Part shown: positions 55,213-64,000 of the stretch, in pieces | How the letters are laid out: the number at the start of each line of letters is the position of its first letter | How positions within the stretch are numbered: the stretch's first letter is position 1 | NCBI GenBank assembly: GCA_019828595.1 | Contig: JAHQRK010000014.1 | Span: 992,001 to 1,056,000, forward strand | Length of the DNA: 64,000 nucleotides | Direction of reading: 5' to 3' | Source of the DNA: Aphanomyces cochlioides | Taxonomy: Eukaryota; Oomycota; Saprolegniomycetes; Saprolegniales; Verrucalvaceae | Program-made: the position numbers and the translations under genes | The notes under the pieces: model-generated | Database searches by the model: none | What the model was told of the DNA's origin: nothing | Seen by the model: only the letters and a program-made list of their open reading frames with translations

Positions 55213-56974
55213 ATGGCGTTGATGTACGACGATTTCTACGCCTCTGAAGCAGTCGCCAAGGGCATGGTCCAGTATTGCAACATGGGAATACATCCATATG
55301 ATGTGACTGCCTTTGGAAACCCGAAAACCCATGACGTTCAGCAACCCCATCAGCAGCAATTGTACCTGGCGGTGTTGACGTTACCACGTGTGCTGCACCT
55401 TCTTGAGCGGGCAAGTGCCGAAAAACGACCTCTCCATATTCTCGATGTTGGTTGTGGCACAGGGGCAAGTTTGTGGTTGATCCAACAAGTGCTCAGCACT
55501 CGTACGTCCGCCCCGATTGTTGTCTCGGGTGTGGACAAGAATGATGTGGCATTCAAGCAGCACAAACGTCTTTTCCACGGCGATAAGCGCATGGTGCATT
55601 ATGACTTGGAGCATCAACGCATGACTGCCTTTTCCCGCCATCGTTTTGACCTCGTTGTTGGAGTCCAGACCTTTCAGGAAATGCTCACGGCACCCGATGC
55701 TGCAATCGCCGAGCTAGAACGTGTGCTCAAGCCAGGTGGGCTCCTCGTCCTAGCAGACTTCTACGTCAAAAACAATATGTTTGCCTTGGATTTTGTTGGT
55801 CGTCTGCGTCAGCATCCCATGTTCGACTTGCATTTCGAGCAAGACATTTCGCACGAAGCTGTACTTGGAGCAAAACTCAGCTCGATCCAGTCGGATTTTC
55901 ATGGCGACCAAGCATCTCGACTGACTAGAAATGCTTAGGATGCACGAGATTTTGGATGCTACAACGCCAAAACAAGACCACGCCAAGCTTGCTGATATTC
56001 TTACGCTGAAAAAGACCAGTCGCTATGACTCGGTTCGCCTTGGAAACTTGCACTTTGGTCTCTTTGGCTTTCATTCTCTCCACGACGAAATTGACGACGC
56101 CGAAGAACAAAATGAAGATCGAGCCGATTATGACTACGAAGAAGAGGACGAAGAGGACGAAGACGACGACATTGACGACAGTATGAATCCCAGCTTCTAC
56201 GACTACAAGTAAATCCGTCCATTACCTCTGTCCAACTTGTCATGCATTGTAGAGTGATTTTTCCTGAGCTCCAGCTGCTAAAGGACCACGTGGATGTCAT
56301 TCGTGCAGAAGCCGAGACTGCACAGCTCGCAACGACATGGCCGAATTGGCCCGAAGATCACTATGTTGGTGAGGATGGTGACTGGCGAGTCTTTCCATTG
56401 TGCTACACGTTCCCAGCTTGGGATGCTTCCAAGACCGTGTGGGTGGAAGCAACGTGTACTCAATGTCCTAAGACTGTCGCACTCCTGAAGCAATTGCCAG
56501 GCTTGCGCACAGCTCTCTTTTCCAATTTGGGACCTAATACGACGCTTGGATCGCATCGAGTACGTTAAAGTTCTCTTGATGGAGTTTATGTGAAGCAGCA
56601 CTGATGGAATGAATAGGGCTGGGCTGATTTGGCCAACGACATCCTGCGCGTTCATCTCGGGCTTGTTGTCCCAAGTCTTCCTGACAACGAAGACTGCTGC
56701 TGTGTTGTCGTCGCAGGGGAGCCAAAAGCCCACCGCGAAGGCGAATTGATTGTCTTTGACGATAGCAAGCTCCACTCGGCATATAACCTTCACCCAACCG
56801 AAAATCGGTACGTTGTGTCCACTAGCAGTGCACGTTTAATTTTTTGTGTGCAGATACGTCTTAATTGTGGACATGTATCGCCCAGAAGAATTGCCACGCG
56901 GCATGGCGGTGGGGGGTCACACCGACGAATTGGACCGATTCATTGAAGCGTACAATGCATCTTTGAGCGGTTAA
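55213..56974 (+). CDS. Predicted methyltransferase-aspartyl/asparaginyl beta-hydroxylase fusion
   Basis: Five exons. Part 1 (55213-55889) is a class I SAM methyltransferase: HILDVGCGTGASLWL (motif I), FDLVVGVQTFQEM, and LKPGGLLVLADFYVKN. A 49-nt intron (55890-55938) joins it in frame to MHEILDATTPKQDHAK...SRYDSVRLGNLHFGLFGFH, which resembles a methyltransferase tail. A strongly acidic linker follows (EEEDEEDEDDDIDD). After a 44-nt intron comes an Asp/Asn beta-hydroxylase (2-oxoglutarate/Fe) domain: FPELQLLKDHVDVI, WRVFPL, TTLGSHRGWADLAN and FDDSKLHSAYN, with the two His expected for iron. Two more introns follow (56560-56616 and 56808-56853). Without the first intron these would be two overlapping frames, unlikely in a eukaryote. 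The ATG at 55213 is the first in frame. Confidence 0.75.
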
Positions 56975-57018
56975 GTAATTTTGATGTTGAATACACCTAA
57001 AGAAGACAGAAGCTAGCA

Positions 57019-57634
57019 TTAGAATAGGCACTTGAAACAAGACGTACATCCTGGAACTGCATTGAGATCTGCATTGACAATCGCAGAAAGACCTAGATTT
57101 GCTAGCGCGCCACGCAGAAGGCCGCATGGAAAAATTAGAAACACGAGAGCTTTTTGCTTGGACGCGGCGTCAGTCTCACAAGATAAGGCTTGGATCCATC
57201 TAAAATTGAAGTCTTGCAAGACAAACACGCCCTGTGGCTCGTGATTACACGGAGATGAACGAGTTCAATGGCGTGTACCCGATGGTTAGTCTGGAGTTTG
57301 TCGATCTGCTTCTTAAAGATATGGATCCAAAAGTCTTTACAGAGGAATTTGATCACATCGAGAGGTTCAATCATCCGCGCACGATCACGAGAGAATCGTT
57401 CGACGAAGCGGAACCCCACGTCGTATCCAAAAGCTTCGAGTTTGGCCGTCAAGTCGTCCGACGGCGCCCATGCTTCCTCTGGAGATTTATCTACGGTCGA
57501 AGGATGCCTTTCGACCTACATCCAGATGGTACTTAAATGCACAATCCAGCAGCGTTTCATACCATGGATCTCACGGCTTCCGCGTACAATTGGAGAAAGG
57601 CACTCTCGGCCACATCGCGCTGTTGCTGTTGCAT
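57019..57634 (-). CDS. TRAPPC6: TRAPP complex subunit 6 (Bet3 family)
   Basis: Three exons. The first runs from the ATG at 57634 (MQQQQRDVAESAFLQLYAEA). A 47-nt GT-AG intron leads to VERHPSTVDKSPEEAW...LEAFGYDVGFRFVERFSRDR, LDVIKFLCKDFWIHIFKKQIDKLQTNHR. A second intron leads to GVFVLQDFNFRWIQALS...FLIFPCGLLRGALANLG...PGCTSCFK. These are the hallmark TRAPPC6 blocks: GY-VG-R--ER, KF-CK-FW, KKQ-D-L-TNHRG, and PCG--RGALANLG. TRAPPC6 is a core subunit of the tethering complex for ER-Golgi and Golgi traffic. It converges with the hydroxylase fusion, with 44 bp between stops. It looks intact and complete for the family. Confidence 0.9.
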
Positions 57635-59552
57635 TCTTGACTGCCCGTGGAATGTTTGATAGAATTATTTCATTGGATGAAATTTAATTTAATTTTATCC
57701 AATTAAATATGAGTAATGTTTGGTTTAAGCTTAATGTCGACACTTCGATATTCTTTGTGTATCATCCTTAAGATAGGCATGAGCTTCTTGAAATACAGTT
57801 TCGTCTTCTTGGTAATTGAATTCAATATATGGGCGATATTTGGACTGCGGCCCATAGCCAGAAAAAGCAACAGCAATGCTTAAGGGGGGAAGTGGGGGAG
57901 TGCCAAGATCCTGAGGAATGCTAGTATTTCTGTGATTGCTCGACAAGTGTATTTGCTGCTTTTCCATTTTGTAACATTTGATTTGGGCGATGAATCTATT
58001 TAGCTTTTCCCTCTTCTTCCAAACGGCCTTCCTCGATTGTTCCTACATTCAAATGAAAACGCGGGGGGGGCTCTTCTTGTCAAGGCAATAGATTACAGGG
58101 GCATATTTCAAGAGCTCTCTGTGGGAGCTTGAAATGATTTCCAACATGTGCTAACTGAATTATTAAATTTGAAGTGATACGACAGAGTACGCACGCAGCA
58201 TGTAAATTGCGGGGCACTCTTGCAAGATGAGCTTAAGTCGAGATTCCCAGAAGAGGCTGGTCGTAACTGACGTCCTGTCATTTTCATTTACGAGTGGGCA
58301 ATTGCCCCTACACACCGGAGGTAGAGACAAGACGCATCCTATGACTCCGAGCAACTGATGTCTCTTGGGTAAAGGTTTCAGCATCTTCGCCAACAATGAC
58401 GCTGTTGCGGTGGCCACTGTGACAGAGTCTAACTCCAAACCTTGAGATTCATCGCCACCATGGCCTTTCTGGATGATGATCATCTAGGATGCATCCGTCA
58501 TGTGGTCGACACAAATGGTTTCCTCTTATTTTCTTCAAGCTCCCTAAAAATTAGTTGATCTTGCAAAGTCGTGTCTCCTCATCTGTATCAATTCCATGCC
58601 ATTGGAAATACTGTAATACTTATCCTGGCGATTCACATCAAGCCGTAATAAAGATGTCATTGGGGATTACTGGGGGGCAATGACGATGGCTCCATTTGAA
58701 TCTCTTTCTCATGGACAAGCTGACCAGTTCCCTCCTGAAAAACAGTCATGAATTTGGCCCAGTCGAAAAATATACCAATATTTACCATTAGCTCAGCTTC
58801 CATTTCATTGGCTAAAATTAAAAAATGTTTATCAGGGCAATAATAAACAAGTTATCCTCAACTACACCTAACTCCATCATATGCGCAGACATCCCATAGC
58901 AATTATTTTCTCATCGAGGATATGAGGCATTAAATAGTCGAGCAAACCATGGATGACATTGGCGTGTCGAATATGCCAAGAGAATTTACTCCCCAGAAAG
59001 TTAACGTTAATTGGAAGTTAGCACAGTGTACGAGACATATCTCAGGTTGACTCTGTCCAATTGGACTCGACGGATAGGACCGAACAGACAAAAAGGTACT
59101 TCTTGCCTCCAAACTTTGCTCATTGTCGTGCGCATTTCTTCCAGTCCGGTCTCGATCGTCCTCATGGTCTGGATCTATCACCTCGATCGTCTCCGAAATA
59201 TAAACGGAGTCCATGAACCAACGTCCTCTTCACAGAAACCTAGGCAAGCTTGCCATGATTTAGAGAGACTTGCTAAGGAAGAGAGAGCTTGTCCTGCATC
59301 AAGTTCACGAATTTGCTCTCAATTGGAATATTTTCGTATCAATCACCTGTACAAAGTATCTTGAGCTCGTCGGTCTCGTGAAATATTTCCTCGAAGGCGT
59401 GCCGCCTAGCTGCCGTCATGAAGGCGCTGTGCAGTAGCCGCGATGACGCAAATGGGCTCATGTGGGGCAAAAGTCTTGTTTTGTGGTTCATGACACTTAA
59501 CTTTATATTCACACAATAAAATAATGCTAGCCTAGCCTTGGAATTGTTGTCC
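57635..59552. other. No confident gene; two small minus-strand frames
   Basis: 57967-57731 (MEKQQIHLSSNHRN..., 78 codons, ending KYRPYIEFNYQEDETVFQEAHAYLKDD) has protein-like composition. 58483-58163 (MIIIQKGHGGDESQG..., 106 codons) is similar. Neither has a recognised domain or splice partner. Treat as hypothetical. Confidence 0.3.
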
Positions 59553-60278
59553 TCAAAGGTCAAACACTTCGAGGATGTCTAGCATATCGTTTTGAGGCAT
59601 GACATCAATGTCAGTCCACTTGAGTTGAGCGTCTTCGAGGTGAGCAGACGATTGATGGTGGCTCAATAGCATCGGATCGTGGAACGAGAGGAGTTTCCAG
59701 TCGAGCGAGGTTTCAATCGACGATTCCGTCGCAGGGTTGTTGGTCGACATTTGATGAGAACCAGGCACGTCGAGCCACAAGAGTTCGTTGGTTGTCAGCG
59801 TGGTCGACGTTGGGCTGCCAAAGTCGACACGTGGCGCTTCGATCTTGAGCACGTGTGGGGATGTTGGTAAAGCATCCGTGGAAGCTCGGCTGTGGCGACG
59901 GCAAAATCCACCACTGCGAGCATGAGTGGAGCATCCATCAACTTTGCACTTGCGGCCACCACCGTGGCGCACGCATTTTTGTCGAGCATTCGCTTGCTTC
60001 GTGCATCCTTCGTGTGTGCACCGCTTCTTGATGTTGCCAGCGCCGTGCTTGGAGCACACATTGCCCAATCGAGCGTTCAAGTTGCACCCGTCAAATTCGC
60101 ATTGCTTCTTGCCACCATGGCGGACACAGAGACTGCGGGCATACACTTGGTTTTGGCATCCACTCACGAGACATCGTGCGCGATGGCGGTGGAAGACACA
60201 TTTCCATGAATTGGGCAAGACTTGGTTGTCGCAGTCATTGAAAAAGCACGTCGTGGTCGAGGATGAAGAGGCAGTCAT
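59553..60278 (-). CDS. Cys/His-repeat zinc-binding protein (oomycete WRKY19-like repeat family)
   Basis: A single exon of 241 residues. Residues 10-130 are five tandem units of the type C-x(3-4)-GC-x(5-6)-A-x(4-6)-C-x2-HGG, e.g. CEFDGCNLNARLGNVCSKHGAG and CTHEGCTKQANARQKCVRHGGG. Such repeats are abundant in oomycetes and often labelled WRKY19-like, though the WRKY motif itself is absent here. The C-terminal half is Ser/Thr- and acid-rich (LDWKLLSFHDPM, DIDVMPQNDMLDILEVFDL), compatible with a regulatory or activation tail. Zinc binding follows from the Cys/His pattern; DNA binding is only possible. The ATG is at 60278. Confidence 0.78.
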   Translation of the reverse strand: MTASSSSTTTCFFNDCDNQVLPNSWKCVFHRHRARCLVSGCQNQVYARSLCVRHGGKKQCEFDGCNLNARLGNVCSKHGAGNIKKRCTHEGCTKQANARQKCVRHGGGRKCKVDGCSTHARSGGFCRRHSRASTDALPTSPHVLKIEAPRVDFGSPTSTTLTTNELLWLDVPGSHQMSTNNPATESSIETSLDWKLLSFHDPMLLSHHQSSAHLEDAQLKWTDIDVMPQNDMLDILEVFDL

Positions 60279-63200
60279 GACAATTAGAGGACGTGGTCAG
60301 AAAAGCCGAAATTGAAGAATGAAGCCATGAGGAAAGGCCATGAGTGTGCCGCGGCGTGCAAGCGTGGGATCCGACCTGACCCGATTCGAGCACCTCCGGT
60401 GAGGCGAGAGAATACTTTAACCTGTTTTATCAATCTCAGATTTGGGGGCCGCGGCAACGTGCAAGTTTCTATAGTATACTTTATTGTAATCAAAATTTCA
60501 AAATTTGATATGTAGAGTAAGCTGGTTACAACCACCCGACAATGGTACGTACAGCAATGACGACCAAAGGTTCAACTATCATCTCATGTACTGTTACGGC
60601 ATTAAATATATGTTAAAACGATCACGACGGGATTATTTCTATTAAGGATATCATGTATGGTTACAGCGTAGTTCCTAGCGGCCTGGGCGAGGCATTGTGG
60701 TCTGGTGGAATGCGCTTTGGGCGGAAAAGTTGAATGTCGCGACTCTGTAGTTCATTTCCAGTGATGCCATGCGTAATGGCCGAGACATCAACGTTGATTT
60801 TGATGAGAGACCTTGGTTTTCGATGGCTCTATATAAATGGATCCCGCCTGGGAGACGACAAGGTGTGTCGCCACAACCTTCTCGGTGTTTCAAATCAATA
60901 TGCCCCTGGGCAAATTTGTGCCAAGCGGGTTTTCCACTGCATTCCGAGATGTAAACAGGATTCAAAATTTGAGATATACTCTCCGTCGTCAAGTTTGGTG
61001 CACATTTGAAGAGGTGATCTCGGAAATACCAGGTAGGAAAAGTCGCTCTTCGCCGTCTCAGCGAGGGGGACGAAGGAAGAAAGAAGCTGCCTGCTGAAGG
61101 GGGGAACTACCACCTCGTGACCATTTCTCGAGACAAACGAGCCTTGAAAATCTCTCTCTAAAAAAAGATGGCCGCCATCCAAGTCCAGCCATGAATCATG
61201 TCCATCAAGAGAGAGATAAGATAGAGCAAGCAACGTGCGATGCGAATTCGTATCTTCCAAGCTCAATCTTTTTAAATTCACACTTTCGAAATGTCTCACC
61301 AACAGCTTTGTTGTCACAGGTGTTGGTGACCTCTTCCCAAATTTTATCACTTTTTGATGAAACGAGACAAAAACGAGACGAAAACGAGACGAAAACGATA
61401 TTCAACAGAGATGAAAAGGAGACGAAAACGAGATGAAACCGAGACTCAAACAGAGCGGGTGCTGCGCTATGTCGACACGAGCTGTCCTCTGTGCATCGTG
61501 ACAATGGATTACGTGCGATGGCCACTGCTGTTTATGGTGTGTTGATAAAATGATAGGAGCGGAACAACCACACACAAAGTTATTGTGAACCGGCTGCCAC
61601 ACAGCCTGCCTGACTGCCTCCCTCGTTTTTTCTCTTTCATGTAATGACGACGACCTGATGAGGCGCATGATAAATTCAAGTTTATCCTTTGTGATGCGCG
61701 ATACGGCGTTGAGTGAACGTGAGTGCGACGTTAAGTATCCAGCATGGCCAAATGGGTCATGACGCGATTTGTAAGATGAGGTCGATCTGGCGAGAGTAAA
61801 AATGTTGACGCCAACCGAGGCTACTAAGCATTAGATTCGCTCCATCTGGTTCTCGGTTGATCGACAAGGTTTGACCACATGCTGGATGGTGCTCGCATAC
61901 ACAATCGCTTTATGATTTTTGTCACAATCCTTTGAATCCATCGGCGGGTTCTTTGCCCCTCGTTTATGCATGGTATGGATAGAGTGTTGAAATGCCCGCA
62001 CGGACGTCGATCGAGGGCTGTCCCGTTGCGATTTCTTACGCTCTCTCCTCTACGTTGTGTCGTGGGCGACGGCCGATCGACGTCGATCGAGTTGCATAGG
62101 ATCAAAGCCAAGACGTGCGTGGTTTATTCCACACTCTGGTCGCTGGCTTGTTTGCGCGGGAGGCCTGTCTTGTGAGGTTTCAATACTGTATTGCGTTGTC
62201 TGGGCGTGTGTTTAAACCACTTGTCTCTAACATGGGCTGAGTTGTTGAGTCAAGGCGATGAGTTGCGCGCGACCTCGGCACAAACCACGACTCGCGCCAT
62301 TGGCGTTGGAATCGCCTATCTCGAGTTTCTTCTTTCCCAGATGCACGCCTCGATGCCGATGTCGCCTCACCCCGCACGCTGCACGTCCATTGTTCGTTTC
62401 GCACGGAGGCGTTCGATAGTATCCGTCCTTCCGTCGGTGTGGCGATGGAAAACCTGATGCGACCAGGCTCGCCTTGAGTTCACACTCTCATTTTTTCGAA
62501 AGTCAATGACAAACGTGCATGAAATTGAAAGTTGGATCCGCTGAGCTGGTATGTTGCGAGTGATCGAGTGTTCTCCGTGGACTCCGGGATTGAGAGGACG
62601 AAGACGACAACACCAACTCTTTCGCCTGTCCAAATACGATCCCAATATCAGACCCAGCACATTTTGATGATGTGCCACAAGCGCCGACTCGCTGTGGTCG
62701 TTGGCACGCACTTGGTCCCACTGCTCCACTGGATCCTTCCCGTGGACACATTAAGCACTTCCGATGGTTATCATTTTATACTCAGTTGACTAACAAAACC
62801 ATTGCTCGTTGCGTGCGCTGTCGCCCCCCACCTTGCTCCTGAATCTCTCGAGCGCGTCGAGGGTTGTATGGGTTGCAATGATGAGTTCATCGTTCATTGG
62901 TTCGTGATCGTATCATTGGTATGTGCTGATGCTCTCCATCCTGTGTCACTCGCCGTCCACCATCTGAAATGGTAGAAAAGGCCACAATTTCAAGTTGAGA
63001 TTCCAGGCATTTTCTTCTCGAAAATGGCGATCGCTGCAAATTTATAGGGGCACATATATATATATATTCCTCTCGACTTTTTCTCCTCAACACTGTGAGG
63101 GCAGAGGGCAATCCAACGAATTCATGCTATGCCGTGTCCATGAGCTAGAAGTTTTAACAGGAAAAAGATGTTAAGGAGAAAAGACGCTGCTTTTGACAGG

Positions 63201-64000
63201 ATGACTTCCTAAATGTTAATTTTAGCCAATCAAAGTTGTTTACATACATATTAGCCAATCAGTATTGAGTGTTTTATGAATATTTATATCGAGACTGACA
63301 CTAATGTTTATAAGATATCATCCTATCGAGGGGGATGGAGCATGTAATAGTGATATTAAGTATATTAAGACACCTTGCCTGGAAAATATCAACGTGTCTG
63401 ACCTCTGTCGTTCTGTCGAACAGACGTCGATATATGTCCAGTGGTTATGATGCGGCGTTTAGTTAAGTGGCTACTTTTGTTAAGCCAAGCGGCCTTGCTT
63501 GCACCCACTTGCGTGGTTGTTTCGTGTCTTTAGCAACGAGAAACAGTTTAAATCGTGGCGAAAGAGTTCCCTCTACCACTGTTTTCACAACGAGCGATAA
63601 ATGCGCAAGCGCAACGAGGCATTCAAGACTTGCGCTGATCCTGAACATGATTAACTCATGTCAAAAATAATGGCAAAATTGAGCTATTCCATTGGATATT
63701 ATTAAAATTATTTTCACCAGTTAAATTACTTGCAATTTTATTAAGTCTTATCCTAAACTATAAAACCTCAGGCAATCGATAAAAAATGTAACTGAGGAGG
63801 CACTTTATCTGCCCAATTCAGTCATTACTCCTCCTCCATGCCGCCCCCTTTGTCGAGAGAAATTCTGTCAGCTACAAGCAAGCTCTACTTGGATAGAGTG
63901 CTTATAGTTGCAATCCAAGTGGGAAATTCAAGCTAGAGACGCAGCTTTGCAATATAAATGATGCCATTAAAATGAACCATGCAAGATAAATGGTGTCGTG
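60279..64000. other. Long stretch with no supported gene
   Basis: Overlapping small frames on both strands without motifs. Contains a GACGAAAAC-type tandem repeat (61363-61440), a short TA run (63055-63067) and two ATTAGCCAATCA motifs at about 63222-63262. It probably holds the promoter of the zinc-binding gene near 60300-60500. Confidence 0.4.
61363..61440 (+). repeat. Degenerate GACGAAAAC tandem repeat
   Basis: Six to seven units of (G)ACGAAAACGAGA, with drift (GATGAAAAGGAGAC) in the middle. Purine-rich on this strand; minisatellite-like. Confidence 0.6.

Noticed and set aside
57234..57687. Plus-strand frames downstream of the hydroxylase as a gene
   Set aside because: They are the antisense of TRAPPC6 exons, whose conserved blocks are on the minus strand.
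60895..61350. 151-codon minus-strand frame as a gene
   Set aside because: No domain, no splice partner, and the opposite strand is equally open.
1..64000. CRISPR arrays, bacterial operons or prokaryotic defence systems
   Set aside because: Genes have spliceosomal introns and eukaryotic transposons throughout; no regularly spaced repeats are seen.
1..64000. tRNA and rRNA genes
   Set aside because: No cloverleaf or conserved box A/B pattern was recognised by eye; a covariance-model scan would be needed to exclude them.

Overview
This is a eukaryotic window, almost certainly from an oomycete and most like the saprolegnialean genus Aphanomyces. Three things support this. There are two Crinkler (CRN) effector genes whose header ends in the LYLALK form of the LFLAK motif, which I recall from Aphanomyces. 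Genes are dense, with many 40-60 nt GT-AG introns. Several START-domain genes have an N-terminal basic/coiled-coil region, a type expanded in these organisms. The genus is inferred from protein style, not proved.

Layout. 0-1.3 kb: degenerate PIF/Harbinger transposase. 3.7-7.9 kb: P5-type (ATP13A-like) cation ATPase, minus strand. 8.6-9.2 kb: inverted fragment of a second ATPase. 9.6-12.2 kb: CRN gene 1. 12.7-14.0 kb: START gene A. 14.9-15.8 kb: non-autonomous Harbinger element. 16.3-21.2 kb: SDR oxidoreductase, FAD monooxygenase and wax-ester synthase/DGAT-type acyltransferase. 22.1-29.3 kb: two GH38 alpha-mannosidases, tail to tail. 30.3-33.7 kb: second, truncated and broken P5 ATPase. 34.7-38.4 kb: START fragment B and CRN gene 2, inverted relative to the first pair. 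38.7-39.5 kb: scraps of a third CRN/START locus. 40.2-41.6 kb: START gene C. 42.0-44.5 kb: complete but dead Harbinger element. 45.2-52.6 kb: START gene D, interrupted by a 5.4 kb Ty3/gypsy chromovirus-like retrotransposon and by a 0.6 kb TA-target element. 53.2-55.1 kb: palindromic element with a Tigger/pogo element nested in one of its arms. 55.2-57.6 kb: predicted methyltransferase-aspartyl/asparaginyl hydroxylase fusion and TRAPPC6. 59.6-60.3 kb: Cys/His-repeat zinc-binding protein. The last 3.7 kb has no gene I can support.

The main theme is recombination between paralogues. A 3.5 kb CRN-START block is almost identical in two inverted copies, yet at both ends the identity stops sharply inside genes that stay homologous but diverged. 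A 0.96 kb block inside the two ATPases shows the same thing, although one copy is a pseudogene. These look like gene-conversion tracts rather than plain duplications. The region is also a layered transposon graveyard with readable insertion sites: target duplications TACGC, TA, TA, TAA, TAA and an 8-bp one.

Metabolic and housekeeping genes (mannosidases, acyltransferase, SDR, monooxygenase, TRAPPC6, methyltransferase-hydroxylase) lie between the accessory blocks and look intact once short introns are removed. All exon joins were made by eye; coordinates of splice sites may be off by a base or two.
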